Source of the DNA: Tetracentron sinense
Lineage: Eukaryota; Streptophyta; Magnoliopsida; Trochodendrales; Trochodendraceae
DNA length: 64,000 nucleotides
Reading direction: 5' to 3'
Assembly: GCA_015143295.1 (NCBI GenBank)
Contig: CM026554.1
Coordinates: 29,401,531 to 29,465,530, forward strand
The notes under the pieces were generated by a model. It worked only from the letters and a program-made list of their open reading frames with translations, was not told the DNA's origin and made no database searches. A program made the translations under genes and the position numbers. How positions within the stretch are numbered: the stretch's first letter is position 1; the number at the start of each line of letters is the position of its first letter. Positions 12,603 through 25,100 of the stretch are shown piece after piece.

Positions 12603-13006
12603 CGAAATGAAAATTTTCCGAAACGAGAATCAGTAGATAGACAGGCGATCACAAATTTAGAGGTTTACAGATTTTGATGGATCGGTTGAAGAGGATTTCG
12701 GAAATTTTTGATGTTGAACCTATTAGGGCAGATGGATTTAAATTAGGGTTCTTCGTTTCTCTGAGCGCCAGTCAACTCCGAATCGACTTTCTATGGGTCA
12801 TGGTAGAGCCTTCGGGTCCAAATATCGGATTCGGTCTGTGGTCGGGTCTTTTTAGCATTTGCAGCATCCATCCCACATCTGTTGGGTACTACTTACTAGT
12901 CTTCGCAAGGGTCTTCGCCAGGGTGTATGAGGGCCACCAGTCCTCCGTTAGTCAAGTCCTTTTGGAGCGATTGCGTGGATTTATGCTGATGGCACCTTAG
13001 TGATTA

Positions 13007-13261
13007 CTGGGGCACATGGCCAGGCCCCCTTGAAATTTTGGGGGAAAAAATTAGTATACTATTTAAGACCGAGTGAGGGACGGGGATGGGGACAGGGATG
13101 GGACTCTAGCACCTCTAAATTTTTGAGAAAAAATATATTATACACAAACGGACACAAACAGGCACGATTGCTCTTGAACTTGGCCCTCAAAAAACAATAG
13201 GGGCTTACGCCCTGAACCCCATTGTTAGCCCTCCTACAAGAGAATCCTAGCTCTTCGGGTT
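13007..13261. mobile_element. hAT-like MITE, copy B (family of 28538)
   Basis: It is homologous, in inverse orientation, to the element at 28538-28826. Shared blocks are CCTTGAAATTTTGGGGG near the left end, TTGGCCCTC in the middle, and CCATTGTTAGCCCTCCTACA plus AGAATCCTAGCTC at the right end. The termini are eroded and no target duplication is seen. Confidence 0.6.
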
Positions 13262-13479
13262 AACTTAGGTCTGGTTGTATGTGCACAATTTTTATTTAAG
13301 AGGAAATATAAGGTGCCATGAGGGTGAGACTAAAAGGGTCTATTAATGGAGGGTTGATGGCCCCTTATCAACCCTTGTTGGCTGTGTGTTTAGATTGTTA
13401 TATTATCACTTAACCAAAAAGAGAAATATCAAAACCATAAATTTTGTCAAACTCCATGAACTCAACTCAACCATCTCTT

Positions 13480-14010
13480 CGCTCCCAAACTATGAGTTTT
13501 TCCACCCTATCCGAATGGGCTTGCCACTGGTTTGCTATATACACGGATGTGAAAGACCCCTCCATGCACTCTGGTTTCAATCTTTGGGTGGTGATTTTGT
13601 GGTATATCTGGCTGAGTCGGAATGCGGTTATTTTACAAAATGACACCTAAAATATATCTGATATCCTTGGCAAAGCTTATTATTTACTCTCTCACTTGTC
13701 CCCTCTCCCACCAGATGGGATTTTTACTCCAGCAGCTCGACATGGAACAGATAGGATGCGACCATAAATTCCAGGTCGAGGGGTTGTCCTTCAAGTGGAT
13801 GGCGCCATAAATTCCCTGCTGCATTGTGTTGGAGCAGGTTGTACAGGTTGGGATTCAGATCATACTATGGTGGGAGTTGCTTCTTTTTGCGGTGCAGGGT
13901 CCAGTCCTCTGGTGGCCGAGCATCTGCTCGGGAGTGTTCATATGGTCTGTATGAAGCTTTTTGAGCTCCGCCTTGATGGTTATAAAAGTCTAGTTTACCA
14001 AAAAAAAACC
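13480..14010 (+). mobile_element. LINE (L1-type) RNase H fragment
   Basis: Translation in two frames gives WVVILWYIWLSRNAVI (the stretch before RNase H) and then VDGAINS, VGVASFCGAGSSPLVAEHLL and GYKSLVYQ, the RNase H layout found at the end of plant LINE ORF2. A frame change separates the two parts, there is an in-frame stop, and the 5' portion is missing. The nearby A-rich segment at 14000 may be the old tail region. Confidence 0.65.
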
Positions 14011-14159
14011 ATTTATCAACTAAAAAAATGAAACAAACCACTAATTTTCGTAATATTTGATGTTTTATCATAAATAAAATCATTCTACTATTAAAATACA
14101 AGAATTTAAAGAAAAAATAAAAACTATTTTTAATAGACTTTTATAAGATAATACGAACC

Positions 14160-14295
14160 TTATTATACTAACTTAAATAAAAGGTTTTAGAACGGTATGT
14201 GGTGCTTCCAAAGTAATTATAGAGTTTATTATAGCAACTTAAATCCAAGGTCTTTAAACGGTATGTGTCGATTCGAAAGTAATTATAGAGATTAT
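14160..14295. repeat. Direct repeat, two units of about 67 bp
   Basis: The words TTATTATA..AACTTAAAT, ACGGTATGTG and AAAGTAATTATAGAG occur in the same order at 14160-14224 and 14228-14293. No coding meaning is seen. Confidence 0.6.
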
Positions 14296-14599
14296 TATCA
14301 TGTGTCCTTTTTCTAATTGGTCATTTCAATTATCAGTTATTGTAAAGTCATAATTTCTACTGGCTTAATTCCGATGTCAAAATTGTATCAATGTAAGTCT
14401 AATGTCGTTGTTCCTCTGATCGATAAAGTTTCGTAAAGATGAAACTCCAAAGACTCAAGTGAAATAGATTCCAGTTGAAGCCTCGCTCACACTTTTAGGA
14501 TGGTAAGTGACTTAGATACCAAGTGGTTTCCTTAGGTGGAATTGACCTAGAAACTTTATCACATACCCTAGGTGATTAGAAATTGACCCAAGTGTTGAA

Positions 14600-15590
14600 A
14601 TAGTCCTTAGATGGCCTAAGTGGTAGATTGGTTGAGGTGGAAGAGGCTCTGTGCTCAAAACAGTCGAAAAATGCACAGGTCATTCGAACAACCAGCTGAG
14701 CCATTGGAACGCCATAGAATAGTCAGCTAGCCATTCGAACGGATGGAAATAATACGAATTCCAGTAGCCTCCCTGGTGCTCCGTCTTGTCTCAATCTGTA
14801 CCAATCTCTGGTCGTTCAAACGCCCCTCATGGTCTTTCAAACGGGGCCTCATATATTTTGTTTCTAAAAGTCATTCGAACTCTGTTTGGCAATTGCTTTT
14901 ACCTTGACTATTTATTTGGTGATCTCTTAGTTCGTTTTAAGGAAGTTGTGAGAGTGTTTAGAGACTATACTGAAGATCCTAGGATTCTTAAATCTCCACT
15001 AGGTGGATACCTTAGTTCTCATCTCTCATTCTCTAGATGATGCAAGATTGAATTTTCATATCTTGGTTGTACATCGGTTGATCTCTAATGTGATTAAGAT
15101 CCCGCTAGAGCTATTCTAAACCTTCATATCAGCTTGTGAACTCCGTGTGAGTGTTGGTTGGCGTGGGCCAAAGCCGTCGAGGACAGAGATCGATCATTTG
15201 AGATCATGGTTGGAAATTGAGAGAAGTGTTGGCCGGTGAGGAACCGGAGCTGCTGTTGCAGGATCGAACGAGGAGTCCATGGACTTCAAGACAAATAATC
15301 TATACCGATGAACAGTGTTTGGTATCCAGTTGGATAAGATTCGTGTCTTGTACTTGATAACAATTTTCATAGTGGATTTTGTACCAGACTAGGTCCCGTG
15401 GTTTTTTCCCATAAGGGTTTTCCACATAAAAATCTCTTGTGTGGTGGATTGTTTGTCTTCTATATTTCCCGCACTTGATTGCTTTATTTGTCATAAATCT
15501 AATTGATTACTCTATAAAATTAAAATTAGTAGACATTGTTAGGAAGACCTATTCACCCTCCTCTAGATCAAAGGAATCATTGAACAGGGA
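14600..15590 (+). repeat. copia LTR-like remnant
   Basis: The right part has the layout of SIRE/Tork-type LTRs: CCCGTGGTTTTTTCCC, then GGGTTTTCCACATAAAAATC near 15415-15435, and ACCTATTCACCCTCCTCTAG near 15549-15568. The left part has several CATTCGAAC-type words. The left boundary is uncertain and no coding part follows. Fossil. Confidence 0.45.
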
Positions 15591-15689
15591 TATTTCAGTT
15601 ATAATGGAGGAGGTGTGGTTGATAAAATAAAAGTGGAATTGAAGACACCTCCCTCGTTCACATGCTTTTACCTTTACGTTCAAATTTCA

Positions 15690-15845
15690 AGCAATCGATA
15701 CGCTCTGTTCGGTATGGGAGACACTCTTACATTCTCTTTTTAAAAAAAAACCTATATTCCAGAGATGACCTATCAATTGTTCGGTATGGGAGATACTCCT
15801 ACATTCTCTTTAGAAAAAACTACATTCCAGAGATGACCCATCAGT
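15690..15845. repeat. Direct repeat, two units of about 80 bp
   Basis: TGTTCGGTATGGGAGA, ACATTCTCTTT and ATTCCAGAGATGACC occur twice in the same order, at 15706-15770 and 15779-15840. Confidence 0.7.
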
Positions 15846-15999
15846 TGAACAATCATCATCATTTGATCAACTCGGCGTCTTGGAATTTAACTAGTTGCTG
15901 GGAATGGATCTGACTTGGATGAAGAGTAGAATGACGTTATTAGGATTGATTTAAATTCAATAAATGAGGATGGATATCGGTATCTCTTCTCCCCTACGC

Positions 16000-18310
16000 T
16001 CTCACGTACGCACTCCTCTAATTCTTCTCTAAAAAACTTTGAATTTAGGATTTTGTGGTGATCTCAACCAGATTGGAGCATGTCCATTTTATGGGTTATA
16101 TGACCCCACTATGATCAAACCTGACCCTGTTGTTATTCCTAATGAATAAATTGCAAGGCCTGGATTAGGTGTTGTAGATTTGTCCACGAATTTGATGTTG
16201 GACATATATGCCCTCGAAAGCCAATAAGAGACTTTTCTATGTTGACTAGACAAACATCATATTCACACAACCAACTATAAAGGGTATTTATATTAATTAC
16301 TGTCTCATATGATGATGACATAAAGTTCCATAGGTAACATTGTAGGAAAATCATGCAAAGGTTGCGAGGAGATATGATTTTCCGGTTCCTTGTAAACCTA
16401 ATATTGTTCGAAGCCTCTAGAGTACTGGTTGGGCGCCGTACTTCATCATGGCTTGCACATGTGTAGTTGTATGAGATAGTGTGATGAATCTCATTCACAG
16501 AGAGTGGTGACTCTTGACTAACATGTGAGTATATGTAGCAAGTACATAATACTGAACGGGGTCACTAGTGGATACCCTATGGAATACACTGTCAGATTGT
16601 ATTAGGGTTATCCATTTGACAAATTGTCCTTAGACCTGAGAGGTTAACATTTTCTCAGACATTTGTCTATATGGCTTTGATGTGCCAATCGGCAATGTCC
16701 AATACACAGGACTAACTCCGGGTACGTTGGGTCATGTACACTATGTTTGGAGAAGTGTGTAAACACTCAATAAGGAATCCACAACTCCTTAATTGGAGAT
16801 AATGATATCAAGGTGATACTTGTTGAACTGAACTGTTAAATCCAGTACTGGTGCTTTTCGGTAAAATGGTCTTTATCGAAGTTGATATTTTTAATATGGA
16901 AAAGTATATATAAATATATATTTCAGTTCTTTTCTAATGTTTTCTTCAAAAGTGTTTTGGAGGTTTAGTTCAATGAAAAGTAATCATGAGAAAGAGTTCT
17001 ATTCATAAGCTAGGGACTAAGACAGTGGAATAGTTCCAATCCCGGAAGCTTACAAGTGATATCGGAATGTGGAAGGATTTATTTGTAAATATATTGTGAG
17101 ATGGTACTTACAAGCAATTCTCTAATTTCTGGAGGTTAATCACATTGTGTTAATGGACATTAATTGTGATTGGTGGAAGTCCAGGGACTTAGATAACATT
17201 CTATGATCCTAATGGAGTTTTAGGAAAGGTGTTTCCTAGTAACAATGCTTCAACCAAAAAGGTGAAGTACTTGGTCCCACAACCGGGAATAGGAGATCCC
17301 TTTAGATCCCACACACAAGGACCTTCTTAAAGTATTTAATTTAATTTATAATTAAATTAATTAATTTCTCTAAGTAATCACTATATGGTATAGTGAAGCT
17401 CTAAAATGTGGAATCACATTAGATGTGAAAAACCAAATGGGTAGGACCCATTGGGAATTATTATAAAAGAATAATTCAAGTGACCAAGAGGGTTTTGGAA
17501 ACCCTTTAGGCGTGTAGGGTGGGACCCACCTAGGGTGGGACGCCCACTTCAAGGAGGAATAATAATTGTTATTATTTTAATTAGTTTCTAATTAATTAAC
17601 ACCTTATTGGATAAGGTTAGTTAGTTAGTTAGTTACTAATTAAAGATTCCCTAATTGTTAGGGATTCCATTAGTTAGTTACTAATTCAAGATTCCTTATT
17701 GGATAAGGATAAGATTAGTTACTAATGGATAAGGTTGGTTTCTTTTAAGATTAATCCTAATTGGATTAGGAGAATAATCAATAAAGGAAACTATTGAGGA
17801 ATCCTAATTGGATTAGGATAAGGTTAATGAATTATAATTGGATTACAATTCAAGCAACCAAGAGAGAACATATATAAAGGATTGGATGCCCAGCCCTTTA
17901 ACATATATAATTCTCCAAAAAAATTTCTTCTCTTCCTCTCCTAAAAACCTCACGCCCTCCCCTCTCTCTCCTTGAGGTGTACGGTCACACCCATCTCTCT
18001 CTTCTTTTGTCTTCTTGATTGGATCTTGAGGAAAAGCAAGAATTCATCTTGTTCATCAAGAAAGGTTCTTGATCAATAAAGATTGGATCTTTATTCAAGA
18101 TTCCTAGAGCTGGAAATTTGGAAGGGCCATTAGCTTCCATTAGAGAAAGCTTTAAAGGAAAAAGAAGGTTCGTGTGAATCGACAGGAGACTTGACACTTG
18201 TGAAGTTTTGCGAGTACTATTCTAACGTGGATTTGACTTAACAATTTCAAAGTCGCAAAGGTGAATGTTATTCTAACCTTCATTGAATAAAATCAATTAG
18301 AATCTTAGTC
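16000..18310 (+). repeat. Candidate long LTR with TATA box
   Basis: There is no gene-like frame. The stretch at 17580-17880 repeats TTAGTTAGT and TCCTAATTGGATTAGGA words. It leads into ACATATATAAAGGATTGG at 17866-17883 (TATA-like), then a pyrimidine-rich leader at 17930-18000 and a structured 3' part, a layout common in large plant LTRs. I cannot define the ends or find coding domains, so the family is open. Confidence 0.3.
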
Positions 18311-19380
18311 AGATCTTGGGATTCGATGTATGCCCCCCAAGAACTGTGTTTCTAAAATTAAAAAGTGGCATACTTTCATTTGACGGCTCAGGACGGTAGC
18401 AGTGCCTATTTTCTCGTAAGTGAAGGTGAAACAAGACTAAGAAAACAAGAGGGTGGTGATTGGAGAAGAGGAAGAAGAGACGATGTCCAGTAATGGCATA
18501 CAAATCGAATCTGAAATTCTACCATATTCCTTACCTCAATGGGCAATTCGTGGCTTCGAATCATGTTCAGGAAGGCCTCATTGGAGGTGCTTCCATGTAG
18601 CTCATTTTCTCTTGTTTGGTTGATGTTCGATACAAGAGAAATGTGCATCTTCCCAAAACAGCTTTCTCTACCGTTTTACCCAAAAAATTTCTTCCACTAA
18701 ACAATTATGTTTTGAAAGAAAAATATATAATTTTACTATTATACTCCTCCCAACCCCTCCCAACGGTACACTTATAAGGGCATTTTTGTCCCTTGAAAAA
18801 TCATTTTCTCTCTTTTCTTTTTTCTTTTTCTTTTCTTTTCTTTTTCTTTTCTTTTCTTTTCTTTTCTCCCACTTACTATCCCGTGAATCGAACAGAACAT
18901 TGTGGACTAGGGTTTGGCTACCGAAACATTCATTGTAGCCATCAAGAGAGGTTTTCCTTGAGAGAGATAATTTGTATTGCTTATTTATGTTTTTTGCCAT
19001 TGAGCATTGTAAATTGATGTGAATCCGTGGGCGTAGGCATCATTAGCCGAACCATGCATATCGTGTGTTGTGCGTTCTTGTTTGCTTTTTTTTAGTTCTT
19101 ATTCTTTCGGTTTTCATATTGTGTGTTGTTGCGCGATTCCCAACAATGGCTCCCCTTGCACTCACTCAAATGCACTCAAAATTTTCATCTTCTATAAATC
19201 AGATATTTTGTTCACTTTCTATTGTAGGTCACATTCATGTGCATGTTGGATTTGGAAGATGTTCTCCATCTCTTCTTTTTTTGTTAATTTTCTGGTTTGA
19301 GTTGATATATATGCTTGGCAGAGATTATGAACTTTCTTGAAGTGATACTATTGCTATTTGACTGCTTCTCATGGCGTAAA
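18311..19380. other. Intergenic; pyrimidine tract and one exon-like stretch
   Basis: A TTTTC-repeat tract lies at 18800-18867. On the minus strand at about 18533-18648 an open stretch (ELHGSTSNEAFLNMIRSHEL) ends at a good donor-like GAG|GTAAGG, but it matches no family I know and no partner exon is visible. Otherwise nothing. Confidence 0.25.
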
Positions 19381-19960
19381 TGACTACGGGGCATTTGGAT
19401 AGGCTTCCCAAAGATGAAAAGAACTTCCTCAAAAGTTACTTTACAGGAAATAACTCTTGAGGAAGTCTGACAAAGCATTTAGTGGCTGAAATTGTGTTTG
19501 GTTGGCACATCTATTTAAGAATCCAAAAGTCAAAATTTACGTTTGGTTTACTCTTGCAAAAAGTAACTTTGAGATTATTTTTTTAAAAAAAAACTATTGA
19601 AAACTTAATATATGGTATCAAATTGATATATGATTATTTTTATATATCAACGCTTATAGAATTTGTGATGCGCAAAGATGAAAGAATAGAAAAAATATGT
19701 TCTACACCTATGCGTGCACTAGCAGGCAATATAAAAATTCTTGTACGATTTGTGATGCCCATGGATAAAATAGCAGAAAAAATTGTTTTACACGTCTCAA
19801 AAATCTGAAATATAAAAATATTGGCGTGTCATTTCATATGAAAAACCCTACAATATCAAGAAATAAATATTCATGCTTAAATGAAAAATGTCCTGATAAT
19901 ATTCAAGTGTTTAGTAAATGTAGCATAATAAATGTCCACAACAAGTGTAATACATCAACA

Positions 19961-20461
19961 TCAATCATAGACTTCATCGTAGGCTTGTGCAAACCTATCT
20001 CTATATGCACCCATCTCTTCGTCCTCATGTTGGAGGATAATATCTCCCGTGTTAGCTTTATCTTCTTCATCTAAAATGGAATCTTCTTCATTAACCCAAA
20101 CATCATCTTCATATTCATAAAAGAGCTCATCATTTATGACCTCCTACTTGATGAAATAATGGATAATCATTGCAGCAACAACTATATTTCGTTGGATGGT
20201 CAAGGAGTAAGGTGACATTTGCTTCAAGATCGGAAAGCGGACCTTTAGCACGCCGAAGCAACGTTCAATTACATTCCGAAGTGAGGAATGAATGTAATTG
20301 AACTTTTCTTTTGTTGTTCTTCTCGCATTTCCTCGACAAAAGTCTTGAAGATGATATCGAATACTGCTGTAGGGAGTAAGAAACCCAGCCATGTTAGGAT
20401 AATCGACATTAACAATGTAATACGTAACATTAACAGTAAATTGCTTTAAGAAATATTTCAT
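19961..20461 (-). pseudogene. PIF/Harbinger transposase C-terminal fragment
   Basis: The frame reads VDYPNMAGFLTPYSSIRYHL, KEKFNYIHSSLRNVIERCFG and VLKVRFPILK, the end of the DDE_Tnp_4 nuclease of PIF/Harbinger transposases. At 20144-20152 the frame meets one TAG where relatives have a sense codon (probably CAG). Beyond it the frame goes on through the acidic C-terminus (NDELFYEYEDDVWVNEED) to a natural-looking stop at 19961-19963. The N-terminal half and the first catalytic Asp are absent. The stretch GGGGCATTTGGATAGG at 19386 may be a remnant of a terminal repeat. Confidence 0.8.
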
Positions 20462-20699
20462 TTACATAAACTCAAACTACCATAAGTTTGTTTATATTAC
20501 TAGGAGGTGCATGATGAAAGTTAAGTTATGGTGTTCTTATGATTTCCAACAATATACGCAAGTCATTTGCTGATCCTTCCCAACCAACATTGACATTCGT
20601 AAAACGCATGTCAAAAGAACAAGCTGCCAATATATTCTATGTACATGTCCCATTTCTAAAATACAAGAATCCACCGATTTTTTATTTTCTCAATACAAA

Positions 20700-21540
20700 A
20701 AGTAAGAGATGATTACAATCTTGATATTTGCTCTTTAGATGAACTGAGTAAGATCTCTTTAAAGCTCTAATAAAATCTCTCAACAGTTAAAGTTGAATAG
20801 CTCAATAACAGAGAATTGAAGATTTGAGGATTTTCACTAAGGATGTGAGAATATCAGCTTCTAGTGAATGATGAGTGTTAACAGATTGATCAATAGTTGT
20901 TTTTCATTCATAAGAGATTTTATTTTATAGCTTATAAAGATTTATGACCATTGGTGGAGTAATAAATGAAAACTAGCCGTTACAGAGCATTTATTGCGCC
21001 ACTCGAGTCATCTAGTCAGCTGGATGATCACAGTGGTCAGATTAACATTTTAGTCTTCATCTGGTCGACTGGATGATGCATTTTCTATCCAAAATCCATT
21101 TTCGAAGACCTTAATGATGAAATTTGATTATAAAGTCTTCTATCTTATCTTTCTCAAGATAATTACCATTTTTTTAGGTCCTTAAAAGTGATTTTAAATT
21201 AGGTCTTAAGGTACCTATGTTCATTTTAAGTTTGTGAGCTTTTCAACACAAACTTTTGAGGACTTTTTACATAAGTTCTAAGCACTCTCAATGAATAAAA
21301 ATTAACTTTAAACCTTCTTGAGAGTCTTCAAAACTTAGATCTTAGATTTTCAATAACATTTTCAACTTTGAGATCTTTCAAGATTTTTTCTTCATCTTTT
21401 TATGGAGTTTGAAATGAACTTCAATTAATGATTGAAGCTTCTTTTGATTTTGATTGCTTTGTACTTCTACAATTTGACTTGAATGTTTCTTTTAGCAACT
21501 TGGATAACAATTCTATATCTTATGAGTTGAATGGTTAGCT
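20700..21540 (-). repeat. LTR-like copia remnant (weak)
   Basis: Repeated GTCGACTGGAT / CAGCTGGATGA words at 21015-21075 and a reversed TATA-like CTATAAAATAAAATC at 20922-20936 resemble copia LTRs of the SIRE/Tork type read on the minus strand. Boundaries are unclear and no coding part was found. Fossil. Confidence 0.3.
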
Positions 21541-21738
21541 AATGCTCTTGTACATTGTTTTTCATAAACACTTTAAAGAAGACATTAGTAATATAAATAT
21601 CATTTCATTATTCGGGTTATCATCTAAATTAATAAGGGTATCTAAGGTTATAACTTTTAGACACAATCAAGGGAACCTTGAAAAGTTGCACCGGGTTAAC
21701 ATTTCTCTTTTTAAAAAAGTTTGTGACTTTTTAAAGTA

Positions 21739-21779
21739 GAGCAATAGTTTGCTACACCGGTAAGAGCCAACTATTGCTC
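21739..21779. repeat. Perfect 11-bp inverted repeat
   Basis: GAGCAATAGTT at 21739-21749 and its exact reverse complement AACTATTGCTC at 21769-21779, separated by 19 nt. This may be the tip of a decayed MITE. It lies 330 bp before the DUF639 start codon. Confidence 0.6.
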
Positions 21780-22109
21780 CTTGCTCTCAGAAAGCCCCTC
21801 AATTGCCCTTGAACTTAGGCTAAAAAGTTGTAACCTGTGTGGTTAAAATTTTTCAAAATTAATTTTTCAAAAAATTAAGGATAAAATTAATTTTTTAATG
21901 GTAAGTGAATCTTAATCACACAGTTAAAGAAGACACGTGGCTAAAAAGGAGCTAAGAAGCCGCCTCCACCAAGGAGAAGGTGATTATTTTAATTTGAAGT
22001 ATATCAATGTATCAGCACTTCACTGGGTAGGAACTAGGAAGTAGGAACCATTTGTTGCCTAAGTTTTACTCAAACTTTCCATTCACGTCTGGCAGGCACC
22101 AAGTCATCC

Positions 22110-25100
22110 ATGCAATTCCTTGCCAGCATAACCAACCACCCATCAGACCTTCCTTCTTTCATCCCAATGGAGAGCGGAATCGGGATATTTGAGAATTTCA
22201 TGAGGCAAAATTCCTTCAAATCCATCTTTGGCGGTGCCAGAAAGTCCGACGAAGATCCGACCGTTACCTCCCCCAGGCTCATTCCTCAGCTCTCCCCCAT
22301 CGCTAATTCCGTCGTCGCTCGCTGTTCCAAGTAATCCATTCTTCTCTTCTCTTCTCTTTTAACCGTGCAGATTATTCATGGGGATTTAGGGTTTTATATA
22401 TAATAATGTAGGTATATATATATATATATATATAATGTCGATCCGTATGCAGTTCTCTCTGTTCATGTATGTTGAGAATTCTCTAATGCATTTATATTAG
22501 GATTAGGGTCCACATTTGAGATACTTTAACAATTTTGCAATATGGTTTTGGGTACTTTGAACCATAGTTGCAGGAAAGCTATGTACAGGGTGGGAAGCTC
22601 GCTTCCTCGGACAGAATCGCTTCTTAGGAAGCTCACTTCCATCACATCCCATCTAGTAGGTAAAGGGAGCGGTATGTGCGAAGTGATGTTGTTGACCACA
22701 ATTTATAGCCTGGTGTAGACTCTAAGCAAGTATTGTCGGTTTGAAACCTAAGGCACCTACTTTTCTACAAAATCGCGGATAAGATAAAATCAAAGGTATA
22801 GCTACCCATAAATAACATAATGAGAATGTTCAGTCTATATCTCATTTCTCGCTTCCCGTTTTCTAAGGTTTTTTTGAGTCTCGCTTTCGTTTTGCTTCTC
22901 ATTTTCACTTCTCGCTCTGGTAACTATGCTTTGAATGATGATCTAACAAAATTTTCAAGTGGGATATATAATTTGATATTTTCACGTATACTAATCACCC
23001 ATTTCCATATACCCCTCCTACAACTAACTAATAGCTCTTGTCACAATATATAATTTAATTCTACAACTAACTAAATTATATTCTAGCTCAACAATATATT
23101 TCTTAGGGTATCAACTATTTAATCCAGTTTAGTACAAGTACATATTACTTATACCCACATAGAAGTTAAGAGACCCTTCTCTTTGTGATTGACCTAACCC
23201 CCGGGGGTGTAGCCTAGTGGCCGAAGGACGAACTGTAAACTCGGAGGTCTCTAGGTCGATTCTTGGGCTCCTCTCAATATTGGTTGTATGGGGTGGGGGT
23301 ATTTCTTATGTAGCACGTGGGACTAGTATGAGTCTATAAGGCTCAGGATATCCACGTTTATCAAAAAAAAAGCTAACCCTATATAAGTCAATAAGAGATA
23401 CATTGTCTAGATGTATCCTTGATGGCTTAGAACAATTATAGGTCTATAAGGAACTAGAAAACATATCTCCTTAGCATTTGGTTTTCAACCAATTGGATGG
23501 TTTTCCTACAATGTTACCTAAGGGGCAAATACTTTACAAGGTTATACCCATTATAGAAGATAATGTGTGATATAGATATGTTTTATTGAAATATGAGATC
23601 AATACAAGTTTAGAATGACTTTCACGGGCATACATGTACAACAAAACCGATACATAACGAATTAATACAGCCGATAAGTTTATATTTTAAACCATGGTTC
23701 CTTTAGCTCCCTAACCCTTTATAGATGTTGATTGACATCAATCCTGAAGTTAGCTAAATTCCCAGGTACATCGCGTCATAAAGAGTTGTAGTAAGGATCT
23801 GACTAGACTCAGATCGACTCAGACTGAACACCTTAGACCAGGGTCCCATTTTAAACCATCACTCATTATGAGAAAGAACCAATAGGAATAGGCTGGACCT
23901 TAGATTTTTTTCATGCTCTATTCATTGTCTTAATGCTAAGAATGTTTCCTTCCCTCCCCTTTTATGTAATATGGGAATACTTATTCATTGAGAAGTTAAT
24001 AAAAGCAATGAATATGGTCAGGTTAGGGCTTTCTTTTGGTGGATTTATTTCTTTTCCCTTATTATTGGAATTAATATTTAATTTTGCTTATTTACTTCTC
24101 TATTTTGTTTCTATTGCTATGTTTTCTTTTCTATTTTTTTTTGGGTGGGTGGGTGGGTTCATTGAAGGGGTTTGGCATCAACATTTTTTATTGAGAAGAA
24201 AAAAATTAGTCAATGGGTAATGATACTCCAAAAAACACCTCCAACATATTGAAAATTACATTTTCCTTGTGAAGAACATGTAATCTCTGAATGCTCAGAG
24301 CTATTTGGAATCTTATTCGTACTACAAGCAAAACTCCATATTTAGAAGAAATATTTTGGTCTCCTGTATATTTTTGCTCTCCTTTAAGCATTATTCATGC
24401 CGTTGCAGGATTCTTCTAATCCCCACCGAAGAACTGCAGCATCATTTTGAGACTGAGCTACCTGATCATGTTAAGCATCCTTCGACTTACGCAAGGAATT
24501 TGTTAGAGTTCTGTTCATACCAAGCACTCAATGTGGTGACACAGCGTCCGGATTATTTGAGTGATAAGGATTTCCACCGTTTCACATATGATATGATGCT
24601 TGCATGGGAAGCTCCTGGTATCGAGAGTGAACCACTACTCAAAGTGAGACACCTTATCATTCTTATCAATGGATATTTGTAGCAAGTATTGAAGTTTTCC
24701 TTTTCTATATATCTCATTCTAATTAGCATGTCATGTGTTACTTATCTTGATTATGTCATGGTGCCTTGCACTTAGATGTTTAGATAGTAATTTTAGAGCA
24801 CAGGACACAATGTGATGGGTTCTTCTATTACATTGGCCTTGACAGGCTGCCATGACTTTTTTTTCTCAGGAAACTACTTCTCGCAATTATCAGGAAACTG
24901 AGGATGAGGATGGGTGGTCACTATTTTATACAAATTCCATTAATATGGCTGTTCAGGTTGGTCTTTGCGTCACCATTTTTTTCACGTCAATGATAAAACA
25001 TTTTGTATGAAATATGAGGTGGTGGCTCTGGCACAACATAATGTTTTGGCAGTCTTTAAACTAAAAAGTGTTAACAGTTTGCTACTAAGTTTCAGTGCAA

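Noticed and set aside
12674-13000. 108-codon plus-strand frame upstream of MIA40
   Set aside because: No family resemblance, it runs into the MITE at 13007, and it starts inside the likely 5' flank of MIA40.
23201-23280. True tRNA gene
   Set aside because: Boxes A and B are present but no tRNA cloverleaf can be drawn, the B box is one base short, and an A tail with target duplication marks a SINE.
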